Shown here: positions 35,025 through 47,399 of the stretch, piece by piece
How the letters are laid out: every line of letters starts with the position of its first letter
How positions within the stretch are numbered: the stretch's first letter is position 1
Assembly (NCBI RefSeq): GCF_023898315.1
Contig: NC_064619.1
Location: forward strand, 499,816,594 to 499,880,593
Length of the DNA stretch: 64,000 bases
Reading direction: 5' to 3'
Origin: Schistocerca nitens
Taxonomy: Eukaryota; Arthropoda; Insecta; Orthoptera; Acrididae
The notes under the pieces: model-generated
What the model saw: only the letters and a program-made list of their open reading frames with translations
The model's database searches: none
Told to the model about the DNA's origin: nothing
Position numbers and translations under genes: made by a program

Positions 35025-36150
35025 GAGATATGCATTTAAGCTCCTGTATTTACTACACAATTTATTCTTGGGGGGGCTGGGGGGGGGGGAGGGGTGTTGT
35101 TTGGGGAAGGAGACCAGACAGCGAGGTCATCGGTCTCACCGGATTAGGCCTTGTAAACTCATTTTCAGGACGTCTCACTGCAATACGCGGCCAGAGGAGG
35201 CTCCATGCGATTAGGTGCCTATCCCATGACTCTGCTAAGCCTGTGTTTTTCACACTATCATAAATGGATAAATGATTATGCGCATAAAGTATGCATTTCA
35301 CAGCCCATGTTTACTGGACTTTTTTTCTTGCTTTGGTGTATACTACCTCTTCTGAACGTTTGTCGGTGGAGTTCCGTACCAACCTGCATTTATTTTGCGA
35401 GTTGTGTGCAGTTAATGTCGTTTCTCGTTTCTCAGCCACTATAGTTGTCGGTCTTTTCAGTCCCACACCTGGAGGCTGCTGCAGTCCACAGCTTCCTTTA
35501 CATCTGTCACCAATCTTCACTGTGGTCTATACGATTTACTTACTTCCCATGGGATCCACTTCCATTAGTTCTTTGGTCATATGTTATCATGCATTCGTAA
35601 TAAGTAGTGACTTCGGAAAATAAGTTAGACATATCGTCCTACGATAAGACTATTTCTCAACAGTAGTGGCATATTGTCAGAAGGGAATACATGCTCCGGA
35701 TTTCTTGCAGACGCAGTTCAGCTGTGGTACCGATAACGGGTGCATCGTAGTGTGATAGCTGTATGGTGCTGCAACTGGAAACGTATTCAGTACGATTCTT
35801 ACTGGCTACACCTGCATATTGCGCGCACATTTACCGTATAGTTCTGGCAGTATATGGACCAAACGCAGTGTCATGTTCGCCAGTAGGCAATCGACCAAGG
35901 CCTATCAGAAAGAAGACCGTCGATATTGACCATAGACGACAAAGTCCTGGCAATCGAGAAAGAACATCTGGGCGGAAAGAGATTTCCAACGGTGATGATG
36001 TACAACAACGGTTCTACGTTACCAAGGAGCGAGAAACTGAACGACTGGTAGAGCGTTCCGAGCGTTGGTCACGGAGACTTGGTGACTATGTTGAAAAACA
36101 GTGTCGTGTATCTGTGCTGCTTTGAAGTATAGAGCAGCATTCAAAAGTAG
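35025..36150. other. Unassigned stretch
   Basis: Begins with a G-rich run (35069-35102). Several 60-120-codon frames on both strands have no recognisable domains. No transposon ends seen. Confidence 0.25.
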
Positions 36151-36159
36151 GTACTTGGC

Positions 36160-36400
36160 CTCCTCGCATAAGGCCATACCACGGTAACCTCTTCCTCTCA
36201 ACAGATTCCATTCTGTTCCTTTCCAGTTCCACTATTTTACTGATTTCTTCATTTCTCATGTGCCCTAATCTTGAAACTTTTGCATCGATTTCCAGAAATA
36301 GTAGTTGCTCTTTTCCCTTTTACTTATTTCCCATTGACCGATATATACATACGCTTTCTACGGTTGGCTTTACATATAGTGTTTCACAGTTCCTACTGCA
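36160..36400 (-). pseudogene. LINE ORF C-terminal fragment
   Basis: The minus strand reads RLGHMRNEEISKIVELERNR and MESVERKRLPWYG, like the segment after the RT domain in RTE-type LINEs (R.RNEEI...GHLMR). Frameshifted remnant. Confidence 0.5.
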
Positions 36401-36635
36401 CGCTTCTGGGAGTTGTAGTGGGAACTTAATAGATAAAATTCTGATAAAGAATCCATTTCGGGAAATGCACCGTTTGGATATAAAATTAGTTGGAAGATCG
36501 GATCACTTTCAAATGTACCGCTTCACGATACGCACACGAACTGAGAACAGGGCTCTGTCTGGAGTCCCTGTGGCAATTATGACATCACATACAATTTTCG
36601 TCAGAGTACGACGATGGCTGCAAGAGGCTGGTACA

Positions 36636-36835
36636 AAAATGGTTCAAATGGCTCTGAGCACTATGGGACTCAACTGCTGTGGTCATCAGTCCCCTAGAAC
36701 TTAGAACTACTTAAACCTAACTAACCTAAGGACATCACACACATCCATGCCCGAGGCAGGATTCGAACCTGCGACCGTAGCGGTCTCGCGGTTCCAGACT
36801 GTAGCGCCTAGAACCGCACGGCCACTCCGGCCGGC
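36636..36835 (-). mobile_element. tRNA-headed SINE (main family)
   Basis: Perfect duplications aggctggtaca at 36625-36635 and 36836-36846. The body has the 'actcaactgctgtggtcat' variant also seen at 49005-49201 and 62892-63088, which marks a subfamily. Confidence 0.95.
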
Positions 36836-36849
36836 AGGCTGGTACATTC

Positions 36850-38019
36850 GCAACTAGGATGGTTAACTGTTGTGCTCCACGGACGCGCCGCACTCACGTC
36901 TGTGCAGAGGGCGTCCTTCGTCACGTAATACTCGAAAAAGGGCTGACGCCATCGGTTTCTGTAGAACGTACAGGTCAGTGCTCATTGTCTCTGCTGCTTA
37001 CGTACTGCTAAGAATATGCGTTCCTTATATTAACTATTATGACACTCCAAAGGATTGCCTAAGTGTCGAATAACACGTTTCCCTTGCCGAATTTTGTTGT
37101 ATCTTTTGCGCTTTTTCCATTGACAGATACAGTGACCCGTAAGCGTTTAAAAGAAGAATAACATTTAATACTAATATATGCTGCTTCCAAACCATGTTGT
37201 ACACCTCCAACTACTACCATATTATGTACTCAGTTTTCTTGGTGTATAATTCTAAACTCCACTTATCATATTCTTAAAACAATTTCCTGAGCATACAGCT
37301 AGGAACTCACTATTTCGGCAATTATCACCTGATCATCGCCGAATGGATTAATGTAATTTATAACCTTTCGCTGATAAACTCATCTACACTTACTTCTCCA
37401 TGTTTTCAAAGCTTCTTCCAAATAAATTTTAAACAATAGAAGAGCGAGTGGGCAGCCCTTGGCCTTTTGTTAATTTGGAATTCTTCTGATGACACATTAC
37501 CCACTTTCACTGAGCTGAAGCATCCACAACATAAGATTGTAACAGCGTTAATGTATTAAGGCACCATTATACTTCAAGATCAGTCAAACTTTCATGAATT
37601 ACTGATCCTGTAATCATTATTTCCTTTTGTGGATTTATCATGTTGTACATTTATGCCAGAGCATCGCAAAATATTACGTAATATTTCACGCCATTCAATT
37701 TATATTGTTCAGTAACTTTAATTGAAATACTATACTGTGACATATGACTGACAAGTTACATGTGTGGCTAATTATTACTGTCTAAATGTAGGAGAAAATT
37801 TGGGTCAAATAATTCGGTTGAAGAAACAAGAGGAAGTATTGGAAATGTTATTCCCAAAATTTATTAAAATTCACTGAAATTTAATAAGTTCTCCAAAGCC
37901 AAGGTCGCATGATGTTGACAGAGATTCCAACCCAGTTCTGAAGAACGTATGTCTCATTAAGTCATGCCCTTACTGACGTATGTAACAGATGAATAACAAG
38001 AAAAGAAATTTTATATCTT
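36850..38019. other. Unassigned stretch
   Basis: AT-rich. The 37330-37530 part resembles antisense LINE RT sequence ('gagcgagtgggcagccc') but is too decayed to call. Confidence 0.3.
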
Positions 38020-38031
38020 TTTATCTACACT

Positions 38032-38644
38032 GTTGTTGGTGTTGTTGTTGTTGTTGCTGTTGTGGTCTTCAGCCCAGAGACCGGTTTGATGCAGCTCTCC
38101 ATGCTACTCTATCCTGTGCAAGCTCCTTCATCTCCCAGTACCTACTGCAGCCTACATCCTTCTGAATCTGCTTAGTGTATTCATCTCTTGGTCTCCCTCT
38201 ACGATTTTTACCCACCACGCTGCACTACAATACTAAATTGGTGATCCCTCGATGTCTCAGAACATGTCCTACCAACCGATCCCTTCTTCTAGTCAAGTTG
38301 TGCCACAAGCTCCTCTTCTCCCTAATTCTATTCAATACCTCCTCATTAGTTATGTGATCTACCCATCGAATCTTCAGCATTCTTCTGTAGCACCACATTT
38401 CGAAAGCTTCTATTCTCTTCTTGTCTAAACTATTTATCGTCCATGTTTCACTTCCATACATGGCTGCACTCCATACAAATACTTTCAGAAACGACTTCCT
38501 GACACTTAAATCTATACTCGATGTTAACAAATTTTTCTTCTTCAGAAACGCTTTCCTTGCCATTGCTAGTCTACATTTTATATCCTCTCTACTTCGACCA
38601 TCATCAGTTATTTTGCTCCCCAAATAATAAAACTCCTTTAATAC
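38032..38644 (-). mobile_element. RTE-like LINE, 5'-truncated
   Basis: Perfect 12-bp duplications (tttatctacact) at 38020-38031 and 38645-38656. The 3' tail is (GTT/AAC)n. The minus strand encodes MGSKITDDGRSREDIKCRLA, AMYGSETWTINSLDKKRIEA and MLKIRWVDHITNEEVLNRI, the C-terminal third of the LINE ORF. It is close to 41600-42030. The last about 130 codons are open, which suggests recent insertion. Confidence 0.92.
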
Positions 38645-38769
38645 TTTATCTACACTAAGAAATAAAAAAGAACAGAGATTTGGTAATATAAATTATGAAC
38701 TATTTAAATACAGAAAGAAAAACCTATTAAAATGTTGTTACAATTACGGTCACCAGCCGAGGAATTGAA

Positions 38770-39190
38770 ATAGCATCGCTACATACTGTATTCGAGAAGG
38801 GATATAAAACTGACGCCGCAAATTACAGGGATACAAGCCAGCTGTGCATAGCATATAAACTATACGAAAAGATAGTACAGACAAGAGTTGCGTAATTGCT
38901 GAAGTAATTATGAGCAATACACAGTACGGTCTCCGTTAAAACGTATCATAGATGCATTATGTTTTCACCATAATGTAATAGTATTTAACAAGATAAACGG
39001 ACCAAATTACTTTATTTCTTATTGGATAGATGCGACCTGCTGCTTAAATAAGAGTAATACGAAGTATCTGTGACAGAGTGCATATTAAATTTTTAAAAAG
39101 AATGACACAAGATAAAATAACCTAATGATGTAGACAAAGGTACCATATATCACCTATTCTCTACAATTTATGTGTTAACGATATCGTACA
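38770..39190 (+). pseudogene. LINE reverse transcriptase fragment
   Basis: The plus strand shows YKLYEKIVQTRVA (RT fingers) and, after a gap, YHISPILYNLCVNDIV, resembling motif B (LSPLLFNLYINDI). Stops and shifts throughout. It abuts the 3' side of the minus-strand Tc1. Confidence 0.6.
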
Positions 39191-39411
39191 TACATTTGTC
39201 TAGATAACATATTTAAGTGATTAACATTGCAAGATCGCAAGTTAATGCAAGCACGAGATAGGCAATGGCTTACATTAATAACAGGTGCAACCGACAGTAT
39301 ATTGAATGGAAGCATGCAAACCTGAATGCATTGTGTGGTACAGGTGCCGAATGTCAGTCTATAGGATGAAGTTCCATGCCTGTTGCACTTGGTCGGTTGA
39401 TAAAGGGACGG

Positions 39412-40130
39412 TTAATGCTGCTTTTGGATGGTGCTAGAGTGTCGTGCAATGATGTCCCATATGTGGTCGATTGGTGATAAATTTAGTGAGTGAGCAGGGC
39501 AAGGCAACATTTCTACACTCTGTAAACCACGTAGCTTTACAACAGCGATATGTGGGCGAGCGTTATTCTTTTGGGGAACACCCCTGGAATGTTGTTCATG
39601 AATGGCACCACAACAAGTCGAATCACCAGACTGATGTACAAATATGCAGTCAGAGTGCATGGGATAACCACGAGAGTGTTTCTCCTGTCATACGAAGTCG
39701 CTCCCCAGACTATAACTCCAGTTATAGGTCCAGCGTGTCTAGCAGGCAGACAGCGGCGATTTGGGGTCAGTGGCATGCACGCCAAGGGCGTTTGGCTCGG
39801 AGCTGTCCTTGAAGTACCCGATTTATAACAATTTCTAGTACCACTGTATTGCCGACTGTTGCTTCAATTGTTGCTGTAGATACACTACGATGGGCCAGAG
39901 CCATACGCCGAACACTATGGTCTTCCCGCTTGGTACTGCCATGTGACTGTCCGGAGCCCGGTCCTCTCGCGGTCGTATATTCTCGTGACCACCGCTGCCA
40001 GTAATCATGTATAGTGGCTACATTCCTGCCAAGTCTTTCTGCAGTATCGCAGAAAGAACATGCAGCTTCTCCTAGTATTTTTACACGACCTCCTTAAAAT
40101 TCAGTGAGGTGTTGATATTGCTGTCTTTGT
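39412..40130 (-). pseudogene. Tc1 transposase, broken
   Basis: Two minus-strand frames overlap: MACMPLTPNRRCLPARHAGP...VIVWGATSYDRRN, then FVHQSGDSTCCGAIHEQHSR and NARPHIAVVKLRGLQSVEML with LNLSPIDHIWDIIARHS. The third-acid position reads D (PIDHIWD). A frameshift lies between the first and second catalytic segments. Confidence 0.8.
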
Positions 40131-40306
40131 CGCCTTTAAGGCATTCTTGACTAATATCAACTCACTACGCACAATTTCAAAGGTAACGAATCCTCTCGAC
40201 AGTTACAGCGTGTGTTTAGAGCAAACCTGATTTGAATCCTCATCGTGGCGCTACTAGCGCCACTCTTAAGCGACTGGCGCGAAATTTGAATAAGCCTACT
40301 AACTTC

Positions 40307-42027
40307 TCGTGCAGATTTAGGAAACAGGTTTTAAACTGTAAGACATTTCCAGGGGCAGATGTGGACTCTGACCACAATCTATTGGTTATAAACTGTAGAT
40401 TAAAACTGAAGAAACTGCAAAAAGGTGGGAATTTAAGGAGATGGGACCTGGATAAACTGACTAAACCAGAGGTTGTACGGAGTTTCAGGGAGAGCATTAG
40501 GGAACAATTGACAAGAATGGGGGAAAGAAATACAGTAGAAGAAGAATGGGTAGCTTTGAGGGATGAAGTAGTGAAGTCAGCAAAGGATCAAGTAGGTAAA
40601 AAGACGAGGGCTAATAGAAATCCTTGGGTAACAGAAGAAATATTGAATTTAATTGACGAAAGGAGAAAATATAAAAATGCAGTAAATGAAGCAGGCAAAA
40701 AGGAATACAAACGTCTCAAAAATGAGATCGACAGGAAGTGCAAAATGGCTAAGCAGGGATGGCTAGAGGACAAATGTAAGGATATAGAGGCTTATCTCAC
40801 GAGAGGTATGATAGATACTGCCTACAGGAAAATTAAAGAGACCTTTGGAGAAAAGAGAACCACTTGTATGAATATCAGGGGCTCAGATGGAAACCCAGTT
40901 CTAAGCAAAGAAGGGAAAGCAGAAAGGTGGAAGGAGTATATAGAGGGTCTATACAAGGGCGATGTACTTGAGGACAATATTATGGAAATGGAAGAGGATG
41001 TGGATGAAGATGAAATGGGAGATACGATTCTGCGTGAAGAGTCTGACAGAGCACTGAAAGACCTGAGTCGAAACAAGGCCCCGGGAGTAGACAACATTCC
41101 ATTAGAACTACTGACAGCCTTGGGAGAGCCAGTCCTGACAAAACTCTAGCATCTGGTGAGCAAAATTTGACAATGGTGACTGGAATACTCTCTTTCAAAT
41201 TCTGAAGGTGGCAGGAGTAAAATACAGGGAGCGAAAGGCTACTTACAATTTGTACAGAAATGAGATGGCAGTTATAAGAGTCGAAGGGCATGAAAGGGAA
41301 GCAGCGGTTGGGAAGGGAGTGAGGCAGGATTGTAGCCTCTCCCTGATGTTATTCAATTTGCATATTGAGCAAGCAATGAAGGAAACAAAAGAAAAATTCG
41401 GAGTAGGTATTAAAATCCATGGAGAAGAAATAAAAACTTTAAGGTTCACTGATGACATTGTAATTCTGTCAGACAGCAAAGGACTTGGAAGAGCAGTTGA
41501 ACGGAATGGACAGTGTCTTAAAAGGAGGATATAAGATGAACATCAACAAAAGCAAAACGAGGATATTGGAATGTAGTCGAATTAAGTCGGGTGATGCTGA
41601 GGGAATTAGATTAGGAAATGAGATACTTAAAGCAGTAAAGGAGTTTTGCTATTTGGGGAGCAAAATAACTGATGATGGTCGAAGTAGAGAGGATATAAAA
41701 TGTAGACTGGCAATGGCAAGGAAAGCGTTTCTGACGAAGAGAAATTTGTTAACATCGGGTATAGATTTAAGTGTTAGGAAATCGTTTCTGAAAATATATG
41801 TATGGAGTGTAGCCATGTATGGAAGTGAAACATGGACGATAAATAGTTTGGACAAGAAGAGAATAGAAGCTTTCGAAATGTGGTGCTACAGAAGAATGCT
41901 GAAGATTAGATGGGTAGATCGCATAACGAATGGGGAGGTACTGAATAGGATTGGGGAGAAGAGGAATTTGTGGCACAACTTGACTAGAAGAAGGGATCGG
42001 TTGGTAGGACATGTTCTGAGGCATTAA
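40307..42027 (+). pseudogene. LINE ORF: endonuclease tail and reverse transcriptase, deleted
   Basis: The frame runs from SDHNLLVINCRLKLKK through a basic linker to LSRNKAPGVDNIPLELL (RT fingers), then stops at 41149. The palm region with motif A is deleted. The text resumes with GVRQDCSLSLMLFNLHIEQA (motif B, normally RQGCPLSP) and LRFTDDIVILSD (motif C, F-DD-type). The C-terminal part (41485-42027) has FCYLGSKITDDGRSREDI and MYGSETWTINSLDKKRIEA. Conserved text either side of the deletion suggests it is recent. Confidence 0.9.
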
Positions 42028-42183
42028 GGGATCACAAATTTAGCACTGGAGGGCAGCGTGGAGGGTACAATTCGTAGAGGGAGACCAAGAGATGAATACA
42101 CTAAGCAGATTGAGAAGGATGTAGGTTGCAGTAGGTACTGGGAGATGAAGAGGCTTGCACAGGATAGAGTAGCGTGGAGAGCT

Positions 42184-44134
42184 TGTAACACCATAGCTCT
42201 AATACTCTACTGATTTATTTTGCTTTTGTTTTATTTAATGTTATAACATTTAGTATCTGTAAATGTGTTTGAATCGATAACATAAAATTGTATACTCCTT
42301 TCTTTGTTAAAACTTTGATGTCGTTGTTTGATTCTGTGCAATGTGGTATATCTGTCAGTTAAATTCTTTGTCCCATTTGGAGGGAACAAAACTTACTGTA
42401 TATTATTGTAATTTCTGTGTGAATAATTTTTTGTAGATATGTCAATATGTGCAAATGTTGTTTTATTTAAAATGTTTGTTCTCTGTTATGTAAACTGCTG
42501 ATCATCACTTAGGGTTCTTAGTTATTCGGTATGTAAAAGGTAGTGTGGTTCCCCTCGGGAACGGAACTGTGTAGCGCGCGCAAAGTGTGGTTGGCCTAGG
42601 TAGAAAAGGTGGAACTGAGAGTCAGTCGGGGACGAGCTACCAAACTGTGAACTGCCATGTAAAAGTTGCATAGTGCTGGTTCCGAGAGAGGCTTTTTCTG
42701 CTACTTTCCAATGCCTCGGATGGATGAATAAATAGCAGGAACTATTCTGGAATTTGTTCTATCATCGCCACCAAGAAATGACAGAGTCCAGCAATTCTAC
42801 CTGCAATTCCACCTACCAACATGCAGTTGCCACCACATTGCGCAACTCATTGCATCGGAATGCTACAATGAAGTACAGTGAAGGATCAGCTTAATGGAGG
42901 TGTTAGTGTGCTCAAATATAAGATAATTTATAACTGAATTTATGTACCTACCTTGATTTTTTTTCCTTATCATAACACCTCTCAGGTTCCTCTCCGTTTG
43001 AACTAAAGTGATTACCGAGTATCCCTACTGAAAGAACATTAAAGACCAGTGTTTTGTTAATTAATGGCTCTTGAACATAGTAAAAAGAAAGTTAAAGTTA
43101 ATGTGGCAAGAGAGTGAGTTAAAGTAAATGATGCTTTCTGAAAATAATTTTCCTATTAAAACTACTTATTAATGTGTTGTTGCCAACTTCAAATTAAAAG
43201 TTCTTAAGACTGAGGCCTATAAAGTTTTGCTTAGTAAATGATCACATTACTGCCTGTCGTAAATCGCAGAAGGTGAGTCAGTATCTTATATATATATGTT
43301 AATTTTGTGTCTCACTGTAGTAAAAGTGGAAAACTGCAGTTGTGAAACGTAATATACTCATGTGTGATAAGTGTTTGTCTCTCTTGTGTATTAGAAGTGT
43401 ATATTTATAGTATAATAGGGTCTACAGTTTGTCTATTGTGTTAATGCTCGGTAACAAGTAACGGAAAGACCATTAATTATGAAAACCATAATATCTGTAT
43501 TCAAATGATAGTGAGAAGCAACCTTTTAGTGGATTCCAATTAACTTTCATTTTAAATAGTAAAGTAATTAACTGAGAGAGACTTAACCTATATCCAATTA
43601 AGTATTCTGCAGTGAATAGTAATAATAACGTTATAAGACCATTCAGTTTCTATAAGCCCTGAAAGTAATAGTGTATTTCAGTACCCGTTATAATTTTTCA
43701 AATACTTTGTGCTGCTCTAACTGTTACTTTCAGTCTTACCGTGAACATATGTATGTGTCAGAGTTCACTGCACTCGCGTGTGATGAAGTATAGGTTGTGT
43801 TTATCCATTAAAGTTACTAATAACTATTTCCTTGAACGAGAATGTTAATCATTCTCTTGCCTAGTTAAGCTGGCGACCGTTTTCTTTATCCGTTAAACAG
43901 TATGGATAGGCAAAATTTTGTTTGTTACTGTTCAAATATTTACGTAATTCTGACATTCATTTCCGATAAGCCACCTCCGTTAGGTACAACACGGTCAACA
44001 TAACAAAATTCGTCTCAGAGGGTAACACTGCTCTGTTGCTTTAAACCATAATTGCTTGAACAAGATAGTTTTATTTCACGACCTGCCTACAACTTTAAGT
44101 TTATGGTACTGCAGTAACAGACGGAAGCGTTATA
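42184..44134. mobile_element. Probable solo LTR, 1,951 bp
   Basis: The insertion is flanked by 4-bp duplications AGCT at 42180-42183 and 44135-44138. Joining the flanks restores the LINE 3' end exactly. Terminal sequences TGTAAC and GTTATA are imperfect inverted repeats as in LTRs, although the last dinucleotide is TA, not CA. The interior is AT-rich, has no coding capacity, and has an AATAAA-type signal near 42728. The strand is not resolved. Confidence 0.65.
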
Positions 44135-44459
44135 AGCTGCATCAAACCAGCCTCAGGACTGAAGACCACAACAACAACATACTAACTTCCGTTTAAGTCA
44201 GGCAGCTTTTTCTTGGTGTTGCGATTTTTTTCTGTCGATGCAATCATTACCAAAACACCTTAAAATAATTAAAGTTGCTCTAGACGCAGTTCTCTTTGCA
44301 GACGTTTATCCTATAGCCTTTTTTGAAGGCACTGACTATTCCATTTAACTTGTTATCCAAGTACTTTGCCATCACTAAAAAAAAATTCCGGCATCGCCAG
44401 ACCTCAAAATCATTAATTGTTCTGTGTGATTTTTAACTTAATTACCGAGATTATACTTG

Positions 44460-44760
44460 GATTTTTTTAAAGATTGCTACAAGTGCAGGTTACAAAATAT
44501 AGAGCATAGACAACAACTCTGTCTCACTCCCATCTCCACCACTGTTACCTTCTTATGCCCTCCATCTCTTATACGAGACTGCAGTGCGTTTTTTGTAATG
44601 TTGTAGATACAGTTTCGCTCCATGTACTTTACCTCAGAAAACAGAAGTTCAAAGAAAGTATTCCAGCGAACGTTGTCAAAGTTTTTTTCCAAATGTTTAA
44701 ATGTTAAAAATGTACGGTTGAGGTTCTTCAATCTACTTTTTAACATCAGTCATAGGGGCA
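44460..44760 (-). pseudogene. LINE reverse transcriptase fragment
   Basis: The minus strand gives FKHLEKNFDNVRWNTFFELL (motif A, D changed to H), then ITKNALQSRIRD and MGVRQSCCLCSIFCNLHL (motif B). A short decayed palm segment of a non-LTR RT. Confidence 0.7.
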
Positions 44761-44764
44761 CCAT

Positions 44765-45868
44765 TTCTACATTTCTTTGAAACTTATTTTATTATTCCTC
44801 CAAACTACGTACTATCTTGCTGAAACGACTTGAAAGTGTGTCACAAGTTTAGATGATCAAGGGGCTAAGCACTGCTGCCCTGATTTAAGTGATAGTCGAA
44901 ATTAGCCCTGCATGCATTTTCAATAGACAGCCAGTGATGGCAAATTACGGTATTTTAACATTTTACGGAGGCGATGGGCTCTAAATAAAGACAATATTTG
45001 TCGTACACTTTGGGCGTGAGTTCTACCAACGAACTGCCAGATCTGTTCACCAATGTTTTACAGTGGTTTTGCCTCAAAGAAAAAGTGTCGGTCTTTGTCA
45101 CCGGCCACATGCACTAACGATACAGCTAACGTTTTACCGTCAGCAAAGATCATTACAGTGTTCACAAGAATAGGAATTATCTTACTGCATCTCTGTAATT
45201 TATGAAGTTGCCCGGGAAGATAGATTCTGCATATACAGGGTGATTTGGGCTCCATCTATAAAATTTCGGAGGTTGTTCGGGGACATTTTCCGAGCATTTT
45301 GGTATCAGCGTCCCGAGGTGTCCTGTGGCTACTGCGGTGATGGTATTTCGTTTGATTTCTTACGCCCATTTATCCTTGTATTTGCATTGCACCGGAAATA
45401 GCTGCACAACGGGGCAAATGTCGACGGTGAGCGCTGTGTGGCTTGTTTCGAAAAAAAAACTTGTTACTTGCAGTGGCAGTATTTTCTGTTGACAACAATA
45501 ACGTCCACTTTGGAATTGTCCTCAAGTATGCGTTCGGTAATGCTCGGTTCCGCCTCGGGTTTCTATTTCCTGCAGTGTTTGACGTACGACTGCAGCGATA
45601 CACTGCACTATAAATAGGTTTACTGATGAGTCTGTCGATGTGCAACTCGTGTGTGAAATCAGTGACTGCAGTGCAACAGCGGCACGACGACGCGATGGTG
45701 AACTGTTCCCACGGCGGGTCACAACCGCACTACAGTAGTTTTGCAGATTGTTGCTGCTTTAGCACTCTAGATTTTGGTGACTGTATATTATAGGATTTTT
45801 CACTCTTGTGTAGGTAGTTTCGCAGAAAGAAAAGTAAGTGGTGCAGGAAACCGTATAAATGATAATTA
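44765..45868. other. Unassigned stretch
   Basis: 'acagggtgatttgggctcc' at 45235 looks like a transposon end, but no matching inverted end was established. Open frames at 45370-45722 lack known motifs. Confidence 0.25.
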
Positions 45869-45870
45869 TA

Positions 45871-47395
45871 CTGATGTTCAGAGAAAACAGACTACCTCGA
45901 ACGACCAGAGACAGGACGTTTAGATTCACAGGACAAATACATTATTATGTTCTGCAGAAATCATTAGCATTTGAACTAAGTCGACCCGAGGATTCGAGGT
46001 CAACATTGATATCGCGGCTCTTGTTGTCACTCTAAACCGAAAGGAATGGATCAGTATGATTTGAGCAGACGTGCAGGATGCCTTGGAGACGTATTCACGA
46101 ACCGTATCGTCAAATCAGTGAGTCTGAGAGGGGGCCCACTATTTCCACCAGAGAATGTGATGCTTTCATCCGGCATATTGTTGGTCGTGTGGGACGAAGT
46201 GTTCCGGCAGTGCAACGGGTGTGCGCAGAATGGTCCAGGGAAGGTTTTAGAATACGATGAGATGGATCTGGTCGCACCAGAACACCGTCCGAGAAGATCG
46301 ACACTTAATCCCAATGGCACTGAAGGATAGATCACATCCTCCTCTGCTCTGGCGCAACAGTGGAACACTGTAACACATCATACACTATCGGGGGTGACGC
46401 TCCATCGCCCTTTATTATGGCAATGGGTTAGTGCCCGTCGTCCACTTCCCCGCCTGCCTTTGCGAAAATAAGCTAGATGGGAATGGTGTATGGCAAGACG
46501 TCACTGAGAACAGGAATGGTATCAGATAGGGTTTTCGGACGAATACAGGTTCTGTTTGTTTGTAAATGATGGCTGCATTTTGGTTCGCCCCGGACAGGGG
46601 AGCGGCATCTCAGTGATCGCATTCGCACAAGATATACAGCATGAAATCGACGCGTACAACCAGAAATCATAGTTGGTGCGTGTCCAGGGCACTGTGACCA
46701 GTGTGACATACGGGAACTACACCCTGCGATCCGTAGACAGAGCCTTTCTGTACATCACCCCAGATGCCATTTTTGAGTAAGACTAAGTATGACCGTATGT
46801 TGGTACAGGAACACGTGCCTTCTTGGTGTCACAGGATGACAGACTTTTGCCCTGGTGCGCCAAATCACAAGACTTGTCGCCAGTAAAAAATGTGTGGGAT
46901 AGTTTCAAAAATGGTTCAAATGGCTCCGAGCACTATGCGACTTAACTTCTGAGGTCATCAGTCGCCTAGAACTTAGAACTAATTAAACCTAACTAAACTG
47001 AGGACATCACACACATCCATGGCCGAGGCAGGATTCGAACCTGCGACCGTAGCGGTCGCTCGGTTCCAGACTGTAGCGCCTAGAACCGCACGGCCACTCC
47101 GGCCGGCGTGGGATAGGTGAAACGACGGTTGCTGCGCCGGCACCCAGTGCGAAACACCACAAATGAGTTTTGCAACCAGATGTATGCAGATTTATACGCG
47201 TCGATGCCATCACGCATGAAACAAGTTATCAGGGCCCATGGTGGACCCTATGACGGCTTGGTAATAGGACATATGCTGAACCGAGGTGACTGAAACACTA
47301 ATCATTTCTGCAGAACATTCTAACATACATGTCCTGTGAATAGGAACGTTCTATTTCCAGTCGTAAATGGTGTTCTGCTTTTTCTGAACTGAATG
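45871..47395 (+). mobile_element. Tc1-like transposon with long TIRs, split by a SINE
   Basis: Flanked by TA at 45869-45870 and 47396-47397. Inverted ends of about 110 bp share 'attcacaggaca' and 'atgttctgcagaaat.atta'. The plus strand holds decayed transposase (MDQYDLSRRAGCLGDV at 46046, FSDEYRFCLFVNDGC near 46530, LSPVKNVWD-like before the SINE). No intact frame. Confidence 0.85.
46903..47107 (-). mobile_element. tRNA-headed SINE (main family)
   Basis: Duplications gtgggatag at 46894-46902 and 47108-47116. The A-rich end is on the left, the head on the right with B box inverse 'ggattcgaacc'. It interrupts the transposase just after its third-acid motif. Confidence 0.93.
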
Positions 47396-47399
47396 TACA

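Larger units (their letters stand above)
40307..44179 (+). mobile_element. RTE-like LINE, 5'-truncated, interrupted by a probable LTR
   Basis: The 10-bp duplication tactaacttc lies at 40297-40306 and 44180-44189. The LINE starts inside the endonuclease C-terminus (PGADVDSDHNLLV, 40350-40390) and ends 'gaagaccacaacaacaac'. The LTR-like insertion at 42184-44134 splits it just before its 3' end. Without that, about 1.9 kb of LINE remains. Confidence 0.93.
39190..44241 (-). mobile_element. Tc1-like transposon split by a LINE
   Basis: The same family as 534-2099. The body is 39190-40296, and the 5' end, with TIR inverse 'ttggtgttgcgattttttt', is at 44190-44241. An RTE LINE with its own 10-bp target duplication separates them. 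Minus-strand transposase parts include LPARHAGPITGVIVWGATSY and PAHSLNLSPIDHIWDIIARH. The left (3') TIR was not found and may be lost at the junction with LINE sequence. Confidence 0.85.

Noticed and set aside
38225-38623. 132-codon minus-strand frame as a host gene
   Set aside because: It is the C-terminal part of an RTE LINE with its own 12-bp target duplication.
42184-44134. Host intron or 3' untranslated sequence between LINE parts
   Set aside because: The 4-bp duplication and exact restoration of the LINE tail show that it is an insertion.
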